Source: an uncultured Kiloniellaceae bacterium
GTDB lineage: Bacteria; Pseudomonadota; Alphaproteobacteria; Kiloniellales; Kiloniellaceae
Assembly: GCA_947493695.1 (NCBI GenBank)
Contig: CANLSF010000003.1
Coordinates: 496,001-560,000, forward strand
Length of the DNA stretch: 64,000 bases
Reading direction: 5' to 3'
Below, piece after piece: positions 18,209 through 26,500 of the stretch. Under the pieces are notes generated by a model. That model worked only from the letters and a program-made list of their open reading frames with translations, made no database searches and was not told where the DNA came from. The first letter of the stretch is position 1. Each line of letters opens with the position of its first letter. A program made the translations under genes and the position numbers.

Positions 18209-18209
18209 A

Positions 18210-18869
18210 TCAGCCTCCATACCCGGGGATGCGCATGGCGCGTTCCCAGTTGTTCATGCCCACGACCACCACACCGACCAGCGCCAGATAGGCGAAGAAG
18301 AGGAAGGTCATCATGGGGTACTGCGCCGAAGGATAGTCGTTCCAGATGGTCACCGACTGGTAAAGCAGTTCGGGCACCGCAATGACGAAGGCCTGAGTCG
18401 TGGTCTTGACCAGGTTGACCAGGTTGTTGTTGAGCGCGGGAATGGACACCCGCAGCGCCAGGGGGAAGACGATGTGGCCGTAGATCTGCAGGCGCGTGTA
18501 GCCAAGCGATTCCGCGGCTTCCTGGGTGGATTTCGGCACGGCTTCGACCCCGGCGCGGAAGATCTCCACATTGAACGCACCGGCGAAGAAGGAGAGCGAA
18601 ATGATCGCCCAGCCCACGTTGCTGATGATAGGAATCTCAAGCCAGCCGTCGGGTGAATAGGTCGGCGTGAACTGACCCAGCGCGAAGTAGAAGAACAGCA
18701 GCTGCACGAAGGGCGGCGTATTGCGGAAAAACTGGATGTAGCCCGCGACGATCGCGCGCAGCACCGCGCTCTTTGCGCCCTGCATGCCGGCACCGACCAC
18801 GCCGATGACCAGAGAGAAGAGCACGCAGACGACCGACAGCTGGATCGTCATCCACAACCCGCCCATCAC
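18210..18869 (-). CDS. Polar amino acid ABC transporter permease, probably longer at the N terminus
   Basis: This is the second GlnP/HisM-type permease, with the core beginning MGGLWMTIQLSVVCVLFSLVIGVVG and the ATPase-contact loop EAAESLGYTRLQIYGHIVFPLALRVSIPALNNNLVNL. The first ordinary start is GTG 18869, giving 219 residues. However the frame stays open upstream to a stop at 18974-18972, and the 31 codons before 18869 encode a plausible permease N terminus (IEAIQEFFREVAANNPTWNF, then FFYEATQWNKV). That stretch has no ATG, GTG or TTG, but an ATC at 18962 sits six bases after AGGGG. The true start may therefore be a rare ATC. The substrate is shared with the neighbouring transporter genes. 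Confidence 0.85.
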   Translation of the reverse strand: MMGGLWMTIQLSVVCVLFSLVIGVVGAGMQGAKSAVLRAIVAGYIQFFRNTPPFVQLLFFYFALGQFTPTYSPDGWLEIPIISNVGWAIISLSFFAGAFNVEIFRAGVEAVPKSTQEAAESLGYTRLQIYGHIVFPLALRVSIPALNNNLVNLVKTTTQAFVIAVPELLYQSVTIWNDYPSAQYPMMTFLFFAYLALVGVVVVGMNNWERAMRIPGYGG

Positions 18870-18971
18870 CTTGTTCCACTGAGTCGCCTCGTAGAAGAAG
18901 ATGAAATTCCAGGTCGGATTGTTGGCGGCTACTTCTCGAAAAAATTCCTGTATCGCTTCGATGATTACCCC

Positions 18972-19147
18972 CTAAAAAGCGGTATTTTGGCCGATCTCTG
19001 CGTCAAGGCCTTCTCTGTGATCCTCACGTAGCTTAACTACGCTCCGGTTCTCGAGAAAACCTTTCCTGCAGCTCGTCTCAAACTCCCTCTTTTTTTTACA
19101 CCGAACTTTGTACCCACCGTTGACCAGTGGCGCATTATTATAACAAA
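18972..19147. other. Gap between binding-protein and permease genes, repeat-like segment
   Basis: This 176-base stretch contains CGTAG-CTTAA-CTACG (an inverted repeat near 19027-19041) and a run of eight T after CCCTC near 19088. On the minus strand the frame reads a peptide ending FLENRSVVKLREDHREGLDAE, similar in feel to translated copies of short dispersed repeats that I recall from alphaproteobacterial genomes. I see no second copy in this window. It is better viewed as a repeat candidate than a gene. Confidence 0.35.
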
Positions 19148-19178
19148 CGGGAGCGGCTATTTTCCTAGGCCGCTCCCG
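19148..19178 (-). terminator. Stem-loop after the binding-protein gene
   Basis: CGGGAGCGGC (19148-19157) pairs with GCCGCTCCCG (19169-19178) around an 11-base loop. On the minus strand the stem is followed by TTTGTTATAATA. It lies 18 bases beyond the binding-protein stop. It may terminate most transcripts or stabilise the binding-protein mRNA, so that the receptor is made in excess over the permeases. Confidence 0.8.
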
Positions 19179-19196
19179 TCCGGAAAACACAAAGAC

Positions 19197-20027
19197 TTAC
19201 TTGATCCAGTCGGCGAAGCGCTCTTTCTGGCTCTGCAGGTAAGCTGTCGGCTGAATGCCCCACTTTTTCTCGAGCTCAACCAGTGCGCCGCTGCGGTGCC
19301 AGTTGTACTGCATGCCGGACATGAACTGACCAAAGACACAGTTCTGCTCGGCCTTCGGTACGGCCAGGCCCCAGGGGTTGTCGTCTTCGGTCTTCAGGGG
19401 CATTTCAAAGGAGTCCCAGTTGCCAGAAGAAAGATCGGCAACGATGGAGCTGTCATCATAAACAAAAGCAATGCACTTCTTATCGCGCAGAGCCTGCTTG
19501 GCTTCGGCGTTGCCACCAAAAGCAACGACCTTGGCGCCGTAACGCTCTTCAACGATCTTGTTGTAGAAAGCGCCCTGCTTACCGCAGACCGGACGGTCGC
19601 GCAGCTGTTCCCAGTCCGCGAACTTCAGGGCCTTGGGCGCCAGGATATTGGTGCCCGAGGTGTAGTAGTTCGGACCGACGATGCCGACGATCTCGCGGCG
19701 GTCCGGACGGTCGGACATGGTCGCGATCATCAGGTCGATCTTGCCCTGCTCCAGGAACTGCATGCGGTTCGAGGACTGCACGGCGACCGTCTCCAGCTCG
19801 ACGCCCATGGCATCGGCAACGGACTGGGCCATGTCGATTTCCATGCCGACCAGCTTGCCGCTTTCGTCGCGAAAGCCCCAGGGCTTGTAGTCGGCCTTGA
19901 CGCCGACCACCAGCTTGCCGCGGGACATGACCTTGTTCCAGACGTCGTTGGTGCATTGCGCCGCAAAGGCGCTGGTCGCGGTCAGCGTCATGGCTGTCGC
20001 ACTCAGTAGGCTAATGACTTTTCTCAT
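19197..20027 (-). CDS. Polar amino acid ABC transporter substrate-binding protein
   Basis: This 276-residue periplasmic receptor belongs to the bacterial extracellular solute-binding family 3. A signal peptide (MRKVISLLSATAMTLTATSAFAAQ) is cleaved near residue 23. Family hallmarks are GKLVVGVKADYKPWGFRDESGKLVGMEIDMAQSVADAMGVELETV (about 35-80) and the ligand Arg/Asp region in DLMIATMSDRPDRREIVG. Two Cys pairs may form disulfides (AAQCTND with PVCGKQG, KKCIAF with QNCVFG). It is the first gene of the transporter operon and is followed by a strong stem-loop. The ligand is not deducible; the facing operon suggests an N-methylated or beta-amino acid. Confidence 0.92.
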   Translation of the reverse strand: MRKVISLLSATAMTLTATSAFAAQCTNDVWNKVMSRGKLVVGVKADYKPWGFRDESGKLVGMEIDMAQSVADAMGVELETVAVQSSNRMQFLEQGKIDLMIATMSDRPDRREIVGIVGPNYYTSGTNILAPKALKFADWEQLRDRPVCGKQGAFYNKIVEERYGAKVVAFGGNAEAKQALRDKKCIAFVYDDSSIVADLSSGNWDSFEMPLKTEDDNPWGLAVPKAEQNCVFGQFMSGMQYNWHRSGALVELEKKWGIQPTAYLQSQKERFADWIK

Positions 20028-20215
20028 AGAGTTCTCCTGTCTCTTCGATTGATGTTTTTTCTTTTCTTACGTCCGGTCGTTTTTGACGAAGTGAATGGTT
20101 CGTCCAACCGGTTCTTTCATTTCTGTCCAAAGTTACTCTGCACTGCCGCGCCGTTTTAGGATAGACCCGAAACGCAGACCTAACCTGCGGACACGTCACT
20201 TAAGGATGGCCCGCT

Positions 20216-21112
20216 TTACGACCTTACAGAGCTCGCTTCCTTCTCCTCGTCCCAGTATTCACCATATGCATGGCGCGCCGCTTCAATGGTTTCGATCTTG
20301 GTGAGCGTCTCTGGCCCGGCGCGCTTCAGCATGGTGCTCAGCAAACCCTCGACAACGGTGATCTGCGCTGCGATCGAGGGAAAATAGTGCGGAGAATCCG
20401 CGGGCGCCACCAAAGCCACATCGGCGATCCTGGCCAGCGGTGCAGAGCGACGGTCGGTGACGGCAACGACCTTCACGCCCGCCGCCAGAGCGTCCTGACA
20501 GGCAACCATCGTCGCGCGCGAATAGGGTTCGGAGGAAAAGGCGATAACCGCATCTTCCGAAGTCAAATCGTAAAGGGAATTGGCGATACTGCCGCCCTGG
20601 GTCCGCAGCAGGGACCAGTTGGGAAACGCCATGCTGGCGACGTAGTGTGCGTAGATCGCCAGCGAAAAACCGCTCATCATCCCGACCACCTGCACCGTTC
20701 GGGCTGAGATCAGAAGGTCCGCGGCCTGGGCCAGGTTATCCTGATAGCCGGAGGCCAGAAAGCTGTCGATATTGCCGACAACTGCGTCAGCCTGCGCCCG
20801 CATCGCCTCTTTTCGGTTACCTGCATCCGCCTTCAGCGCGCGCGCCCGACCGGCGAAACTTGCGCCCGGGTCATGCCTGCCTGTCACCATCGCCCGGTAG
20901 CTGTGCCGGAAGGTTTCGTAATCTTCGCACTGAATCGCGCGGGCCAGGCGGGACAGCGTCGCCGGGGCCACCCCTGCCCGCTCGGCCAGGGTTCGCATTG
21001 AGTAAAGCGCGACGTCATCGGGATGATCCAGAACATAGCGGGCCGCAATTTTCAACCGAGGCCCAAGGCGCTCATAAACCGCATCAAGGCGCGTATGCAT
21101 GTCGATCCCCAT
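20216..21112 (-). CDS. MurR/RpiR-family transcriptional regulator
   Basis: This is a 298-residue RpiR-type regulator: an N-terminal helix-turn-helix (LDHPDDVALYSMRTLAERAGVAPATLSRLARAI, about 27-60) and a C-terminal SIS sugar-isomerase-like domain (QVVGMMSGFSLAIYAHYVASMAFPNW and VIAFSSEPYSRATMVACQDALAAGVKVVAVTDRRSAPLARIADV). SIS domains bind phosphosugars in many relatives, but several RpiR proteins govern amine or amino acid catabolism. It is divergent from the dehydrogenase-aminotransferase-BKACE operon; repeated TGAAAC half-sites lie between. The start may be ATG 21112 or ATG 21100, the latter having GGGG seven bases upstream. Confidence 0.9.
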   Translation of the reverse strand: MGIDMHTRLDAVYERLGPRLKIAARYVLDHPDDVALYSMRTLAERAGVAPATLSRLARAIQCEDYETFRHSYRAMVTGRHDPGASFAGRARALKADAGNRKEAMRAQADAVVGNIDSFLASGYQDNLAQAADLLISARTVQVVGMMSGFSLAIYAHYVASMAFPNWSLLRTQGGSIANSLYDLTSEDAVIAFSSEPYSRATMVACQDALAAGVKVVAVTDRRSAPLARIADVALVAPADSPHYFPSIAAQITVVEGLLSTMLKRAGPETLTKIETIEAARHAYGEYWDEEKEASSVRS

Positions 21113-21139
21113 TTCGCGACAATAACCACTTGACGCGAC

Positions 21140-21197
21140 TGTTTCAATAACAATTACTACTGAAACAAATGATCCACACCATGAAACAGTTCGAAAC
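21140..21197. promoter_or_regulatory. Cluster of TGAAAC half-sites, probable RpiR operator
   Basis: TGTTTCA (21140-21146) and TGAAACA (21161-21167) form an inverted repeat with a 14-base spacer; direct TGAAAC (21182-21187) and GAAAC (21193-21197) follow. The cluster is within the 97 bases between the divergent regulator and dehydrogenase genes, so control by the adjacent RpiR protein is the simplest reading. Confidence 0.5.
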
Positions 21198-21209
21198 CGA
21201 CCAAGATAT

Positions 21210-23675
21210 ATGAGCAGGCTCTCTTCAGATCATGTACTTTCAGCTACCGCCTCCGTCGTGATCATCGGCGGCGGGATCATGGGCTGCTCGACAGCCTATC
21301 ACCTTGCAAAGCTTGGCGTAAAAGACGTTGTCCTGCTTGAACGCAAGCAACTCACCTGCGGAACAACCTGGCATTCCGCCGCCCAGGTCCGGCAGTTGCG
21401 CTCGACCCGCAATCTCACAGAGATGATCAAGGATTCCGTATCGCTCTACAGCAGCCTGGAAGCTGAAACAGGTCAGTCCACCGGCTGGTATCAGACCGGC
21501 TCCCTTTCCATCGCGACCAACCCGGACCGCCTGACCCACATCAGGCGACAGGCCGCACTGGCGCGGCTTTACGACGTGCCGGTCGAAGAGCTGTCGGCAA
21601 CTGAAGTCAAAGGCTTCTGGCCGCTGGCGCGGACGGACGATGTCATTGGTGCAATTTATTCCCCCAGCGATGGGCGGGTAAACCCCTCGGACCTTTGCGC
21701 CGCCCTGATCAAGTCCGCCAAGGCGGCAGGCGTGAAGGTCTTCGAAGACACGGCTGTGACAGGTTTTTCCAAAGATGGAAACAAGATCACCGGCGTCGAT
21801 ACTGAGCACGGTCGCATCGCATGCGAAACAGCGGTCATTTGCAGTGGTCTCTGGAGCAATAAAATTGCCAGACTTGCGGGTGCGACCATCCCGGTTCAGG
21901 CCTGCGAACACTTTTATCTCCTGACCAAGCCGATCGAAGGCATCACGGGCCACCTCCCCACCCTCAGCGATCACGACGGTCATCTCTATATTCGTGATGA
22001 TGTCGGCGGTCTTCTGGTCGGTTGTTTCGAGCCCATGGGAAAAGCAATCCGTCTTGAGGATTTGCCAAAGGATTTCGCCTTCGATTTGCTGGGCGAGGAC
22101 TGGGATCATTTCGAACCCATGATGCTGACCGGCCTCCATCGCATACCCGTTCTTGAGGAAGCCCAGGTACGAACCCTTCTAAACGGTCCTGAGAGCTTCA
22201 CCCCCGACGGCAGCTTCCTGCTCGGCCCGGCGCCCGAAGTGGATGGACTCTATCTGGGTTGCGGAATGAATTCGGTCGGCGTGGCAACTGGCGGCGGGGC
22301 GGGCAAAGCGCTGGCATCCTGGATCACTGAGGGCGAGGCGCCGATGGATCTCGATGAAACGCACCCCGCCCGCTTCCATGCAAGTGAGTCCAAAGCATCG
22401 GCTTTATTTGCGCGCGCGCCTGAGGTTCTGGGCGAACACTACGCAATCTCCTATCCCGGACGGGAGCACGCGACAGCGCGGAATCTCCGCCACACTGCGA
22501 CACATGATCGTCTGGTTAGCTCGGGCGCCAAATTCGGTCAGCGCTTCGGCTGGGAGCGCCCGCTTTATTTTGATCCGGACAACAGCGCCAGTGTCGAGCT
22601 GACCTTTGGCCGCCCAGGCTGGTTTGACGTTGTGGCCGAGGAATGCCGCGCCAGCCATGAGGCTGTCGCAGTCTTCGAGCAATCGAGTTTCGGGAAGATT
22701 CTCGTCAAAGGACCTGATGCGGTAACCTTCCTGCAACGCGTTTGCGCCAACGATATGTCACGCGCCCCGGGCCGGGCTATCTATACGGCCATGCTGAACC
22801 GCAAGGGTGGCATCGAGAGCGACCTGACCGCCTTGCGGATTGCACGCGATGAATATCTGCTGATGCCCGGCACCAACCGGATCCGGCGCGATCTCGCCTG
22901 GCTCCGACGCGCACGGCGAACGGATGAAGATCTGACTATGACCGATGTCACCGAAGACTTTTCGATCCTCGGTGTTATGGGTCCGAAGAGCCGCGACCTC
23001 CTGCAATCGCTCAGCGGCGCAAACCTGTCCAACGCGGCCTTTCCCTTCTTCACGCATAAGCTCCTTACAATTGGCGGCGCGACCGTCCGAGCGGTCCGCC
23101 TGTCATATGTCGGTGAGCTGGGTTGGGAGCTGATTGTACCGAATGACTCTGTGCTTGCTGTCTTGGATAACTTGATGACGACAGGCGAAAAGTACGGCAT
23201 CCGACTGGCCGGCGCCCATGCCCAAACCGCGCTGCGGATCGAAAAACAGTTTCTTGCAATCGGGCACGACATCGGGCCGGACACAACACCTCTGGACGCT
23301 GGCCTTGGTTTTGCGGTGAAGTTGAACACGGACATCGACTTTATGGGGCGCAACGCCTTGTTGAAGCAAAGACAGAAGGGCCCGAATTCGCGCCTGGTCA
23401 CACTGCTGCCAAAGCAGATTGATGCCTGGCCCATCGGTCATGAACCGGTTCTTTGCGAAGGTAGTCACATCGGACAGGTTACTTCAGCCGCCTACGGCTT
23501 TCGGATCCAACGTCCGCTTGCCCTTGCCTTCATTGCCTGTGAATTCGCACTGGAGGGCCGCGAAGTGCAGATTGATATTGCAGGAACCCGCATTGCTGCG
23601 ACAGTCTCTCTGCAGGCGGCTTTCGATCCGACCGGTGAACGCATGAAAAGCATTCCGACACCCGCTGCAACCTGA
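21210..23675 (+). CDS. FAD-dependent dimethylglycine/sarcosine dehydrogenase-like protein with GcvT domain
   Basis: This 821-residue enzyme has the two-part layout of dimethylglycine and sarcosine dehydrogenases. The N-terminal half is a DAO-type flavoprotein with GGGIMG (20-25) and CGTTWHSAAQVR, whose His55 is in the position that carries covalent FAD in dimethylglycine dehydrogenase. The C-terminal half, from about residue 440, is a folate-binding aminomethyltransferase (GcvT) fold with FEQSSFGKILVKGPDAVTFLQRVCANDM and YVGELGWELIVPNDSVLAVLDNL. It would oxidatively demethylate an N-methylated amino acid and pass the carbon to tetrahydrofolate. It is the first gene of an operon with an aminotransferase and BKACE. 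The precise substrate is unknown. Confidence 0.88.
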   Translation: MSRLSSDHVLSATASVVIIGGGIMGCSTAYHLAKLGVKDVVLLERKQLTCGTTWHSAAQVRQLRSTRNLTEMIKDSVSLYSSLEAETGQSTGWYQTGSLSIATNPDRLTHIRRQAALARLYDVPVEELSATEVKGFWPLARTDDVIGAIYSPSDGRVNPSDLCAALIKSAKAAGVKVFEDTAVTGFSKDGNKITGVDTEHGRIACETAVICSGLWSNKIARLAGATIPVQACEHFYLLTKPIEGITGHLPTLSDHDGHLYIRDDVGGLLVGCFEPMGKAIRLEDLPKDFAFDLLGEDWDHFEPMMLTGLHRIPVLEEAQVRTLLNGPESFTPDGSFLLGPAPEVDGLYLGCGMNSVGVATGGGAGKALASWITEGEAPMDLDETHPARFHASESKASALFARAPEVLGEHYAISYPGREHATARNLRHTATHDRLVSSGAKFGQRFGWERPLYFDPDNSASVELTFGRPGWFDVVAEECRASHEAVAVFEQSSFGKILVKGPDAVTFLQRVCANDMSRAPGRAIYTAMLNRKGGIESDLTALRIARDEYLLMPGTNRIRRDLAWLRRARRTDEDLTMTDVTEDFSILGVMGPKSRDLLQSLSGANLSNAAFPFFTHKLLTIGGATVRAVRLSYVGELGWELIVPNDSVLAVLDNLMTTGEKYGIRLAGAHAQTALRIEKQFLAIGHDIGPDTTPLDAGLGFAVKLNTDIDFMGRNALLKQRQKGPNSRLVTLLPKQIDAWPIGHEPVLCEGSHIGQVTSAAYGFRIQRPLALAFIACEFALEGREVQIDIAGTRIAATVSLQAAFDPTGERMKSIPTPAAT

Positions 23676-23695
23676 CCTCAGGAAAGCAAATTCTC

Positions 23696-25033
23696 ATGAG
23701 CCACGTATTTCCCCGTCACACCAAAGCGAAACTCCCGCTCGTCTCCCATGGGGATGGCGCCTACATCATCGACAGCAATGGCAAGCAATACCTCGATGCC
23801 TGCGGCGGAGCGGCTGTCTCCTGCCTCGGCCACTCGGACCCTGCCGTCACCGATGCGGTCCGCACACAGATGGACTCCATCGCCTTCGCGCACACCGGAT
23901 TCTTCACCTCGCCACCTGCCGAAGCGCTCGCGGAAAAACTGATCGAACTCGCCCCCGGTGACCTCGACCGGGTATACTTCGTCTCCGGCGGTTCCGAGGC
24001 GGTCGAGGCTTCGCTGAAACTGGCTCGGCAGTACTTCGTCGAGATCGGCCAGCCACAGCGCAAGCACATCATCGCCCGTTGGCAGTCCTACCACGGCAAT
24101 ACTCTGGGCGCGCTGGCCGCCGGCGGAAACCGCTGGCGCCGCGCACAGTTTGAGCCGTTGCTGGTCGAGATGGCCCACATCGATCCCTGCTTTACCTATC
24201 GCGGCCAAGCGGAAGGTGAGAACGAGTTCGACTACGGCCAGCGGGTCGCCAATCAATTGGAAAATGAGATCCAGCGCCTGGGTGAAGACAGCGTCGCTGC
24301 CTTTGTCGCCGAACCGGTCGTCGGGGCAACACTGGGCGCAGTCACTGCGGTCGAAGGTTACTTCAAACGCATCCGCGAGATATGCGATCGATACGGCGTG
24401 CTGCTGATCCTGGACGAAGTCATGTGCGGCATGGGACGCACGGGCACACTCTTTGCCTGCGATCATGACGGCATCGCGCCGGATATTCTCTGCATCGCAA
24501 AGGGCCTGGGTGCAGGCTATCAGCCGATCGGCGCCATGCTTTGCACACGCGGCATCTACGAAACCATCGAGCAGGGCTCGGGTCTCTTCCAACACGGCCA
24601 TACCTATATCGGCCACCCCACCGCCTGTGCCGCCGGTGGCGCCGTTTTAAAACGTCTGGTCGACGATGGCCTGGTTGATCGGGTCACTCCCCTTGGCCAG
24701 GGCCTGCACGAACGTTTGGAGGCGCGTTTCGGTCAGCATCCGCACATTGGCGACATCCGAGGCCGTGGTCTCTTCCGCGGGCTTGAGCTGGTAAAAGATC
24801 GCGAGACGAAGACACCTTTCGATCCGGCACTGAAACTCCACGCCAGGTTCAAGCAAGCGGCTATGGATGAGGGGCTGATGTGTTATCCGATGGGTGGCAC
24901 GCTGGATGGCCAGCGCGGTGATCACGTCTTGCTTGCGCCCCCCTTCATCCTGGAGGATACGCAGCTTGACGAAATCACGGACAAACTCGAACGTGCCCTT
25001 ACCAGCGTAATGAAACAGGCCAATGCCGCATGA
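23696..25033 (+). CDS. Class III PLP-dependent aminotransferase
   Basis: This 445-residue fold-type I aminotransferase is of the omega-amino acid class. Features are SGGSEAVEASLKLARQY (PLP phosphate site, about 97-113), SYHGNTLGAL near 131, LILDEVMCGMGRTG with Asp240, and IAKGLGAGYQPIGAM with the PLP Lys269. Such enzymes deaminate beta-, gamma- or omega-amino acids. It begins 20 bases after the dehydrogenase stop, and its stop overlaps the BKACE start by four bases (ATGA). Together the order suggests demethylation, then transamination to a beta-keto acid, then cleavage by the following enzyme; the substrate is inferred, not seen. Confidence 0.92.
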   Translation: MSHVFPRHTKAKLPLVSHGDGAYIIDSNGKQYLDACGGAAVSCLGHSDPAVTDAVRTQMDSIAFAHTGFFTSPPAEALAEKLIELAPGDLDRVYFVSGGSEAVEASLKLARQYFVEIGQPQRKHIIARWQSYHGNTLGALAAGGNRWRRAQFEPLLVEMAHIDPCFTYRGQAEGENEFDYGQRVANQLENEIQRLGEDSVAAFVAEPVVGATLGAVTAVEGYFKRIREICDRYGVLLILDEVMCGMGRTGTLFACDHDGIAPDILCIAKGLGAGYQPIGAMLCTRGIYETIEQGSGLFQHGHTYIGHPTACAAGGAVLKRLVDDGLVDRVTPLGQGLHERLEARFGQHPHIGDIRGRGLFRGLELVKDRETKTPFDPALKLHARFKQAAMDEGLMCYPMGGTLDGQRGDHVLLAPPFILEDTQLDEITDKLERALTSVMKQANAA

Positions 25034-25884
25034 CCTCTCCCGCGACAATCATGGTGGCGCCCAACGGCGCGCGAAAAACCAAGAGTGACCATCCAGGGGT
25101 CCCGGTGACCATCTCCGAGACCGCCCGTACCGCCGCAGACTGCATGGATGCCGGAGCCACTGCCATCCATGCTCACATTCGAGATGCAGACGGCAAACAT
25201 ATTCTCGACGCGGCGCTCTACCGGGAACTGCTCGACGCTATTGCCCGGGAGTGCGGTAACAACATCTTCGCCCAGGTCACCACAGAAGCCGTTGGCATCT
25301 ATCAGCCGGAAGAACAGATGGCGGTCATGCGCGAACTCCGGCCGCGCGGCTTCAGCGCCGCCCTCAAGGAACTGATCGCAAGCCCTGAGCAAGAGAGCGT
25401 GGCGGCAGCCTTCTATACTTGGGCTCTAAAGGAAGAAATCGCGGTACAACACATCCTGTACGAAGCAGAGGAACTCCATCGCTTCGCCGACCTGGTCCGC
25501 CGTGAAGTCATTCCCGGCGATCACCACGCGGTACTCTTTGTCCTTGGTCGCTACGCCAAAAACCTGGAGAGTAATGTTGAGGACCTGCTGCCCTTTATAG
25601 ATGCGCTCAATGCCTCTGGCCTAAAGGCGAACAGCGCGTGGATGGTCTGCGGCTTCGGACACAGCGAAACCGCGTCCCTGACGGCAGCCATGGCGCTGGG
25701 CGGTCACGCGCGGGTCGGGTTCGAGAACAGCCTTTGGTATGCGAACGGCGAGCTGGCAGAGTCAAACGCCGCGCGGGTTCAGGTGATTGCCTCGATAGCA
25801 GAACACCTGGGACGTGACGGTCAGACAGTTGAACAGACCGGCGGGGTGTTGGGGGCGACGAGCCTCTCCCCATCTTCTGGCTAG
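25030..25884 (+). CDS. Beta-keto acid cleavage enzyme (BKACE, DUF849 family)
   Basis: This is a 284-residue TIM-barrel protein of the BKACE family, which uses Zn2+ and acetyl-CoA to cleave a beta-keto acid into acetoacetate and a CoA thioester. The metal-binding HAHIRD (His47, His49) and the N-terminal APNGARKTKSDHPGVPVT, a hallmark stretch, are present, as is the C-terminal GGHARVGFENSLWYANGELAESNAARV. The ATGA overlap with the aminotransferase indicates coupled synthesis. Family members differ in substrate (keto-aminohexanoate, dehydrocarnitine, beta-ketoglutarate and others). An upstream aminotransferase that can make a beta-keto acid fits well. It has the family's usual length. Confidence 0.92.
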   Translation: MTSPATIMVAPNGARKTKSDHPGVPVTISETARTAADCMDAGATAIHAHIRDADGKHILDAALYRELLDAIARECGNNIFAQVTTEAVGIYQPEEQMAVMRELRPRGFSAALKELIASPEQESVAAAFYTWALKEEIAVQHILYEAEELHRFADLVRREVIPGDHHAVLFVLGRYAKNLESNVEDLLPFIDALNASGLKANSAWMVCGFGHSETASLTAAMALGGHARVGFENSLWYANGELAESNAARVQVIASIAEHLGRDGQTVEQTGGVLGATSLSPSSG

Positions 25885-26018
25885 GCTGAACATGACGGAT
25901 CGGTACTCAGCAGGCTTCATAGCTTCGAAATGGAGGCTGATCCGGGCTACCGAAAAGCTCGCATTCTCCAGTCATCGCCGATGCCCACGGAAGTTTTGAT
26001 CGCCTTTAACCGAAGAAC

Positions 26019-26285
26019 TCACAAACCTTCGGCAATCTGACGCTCGTATTCCTCAGCATCGAACCAGCCGAGCGATGATTTAATCTTGAGGTTTTCATCA
26101 AGCTCCCACTCTTCCCAACCACCGACCTTCACGTGATTCTTGGTCTCGGCGTGATGTCCCTCAAGGGTCCAGAGGAAAATCGCGTGACCTCCCGCCCAGC
26201 GGGTGCCGTCGTAGGTGACTATGAGATCGGGAAACTCAGTGTAAAACCCTGCCGCCCACACATCCGATTTACTTCCAGCCTGCAA
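26019..26285 (-). pseudogene. N-terminally truncated NTF2/SnoaL-like protein remnant
   Basis: The 88-residue frame encodes the C-terminal two-thirds of a SnoaL/NTF2-like cone-shaped domain: GFYTEFPDLIVTYDGTRWAGGHAIFLWTLEGHHAETKNHVKVGGWEEWELDENLKIKSS. Complete members have about 45 more residues. The frame begins at a poor TTG start at 26285, an in-frame stop lies shortly upstream, and a different frame opens at an ATG near 26320 with MKAPIERYRL, suggesting a frameshift or small deletion. It stands alone between the BKACE and GNAT genes. An intact short protein using the TTG cannot be excluded. Confidence 0.45.
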
Positions 26286-26500
26286 TGATCTATCAAGCGG
26301 TATCGTTCAATCGGAGCTTTCATGTCCTGCTGATATCAGGTGTCGAACGACACCTCGGGTGCCAGACGGCATCCCTCTCAAGTCGAATAGAAGCAGTTGC
26401 CAGCATGTTTGTGCCGCAACCCTATTCCCTTGTCTTATCCTAGAAAGATAGAACGCCAGCGGTATTACCGTTGCGCGAAGCATGAAAGACATGCCGGACA

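Noticed and set aside
18972-19190. A 72-codon minus-strand frame between receptor and permease genes
   Set aside because: It runs through the terminator stem and looks like a translated repeat rather than a protein gene.
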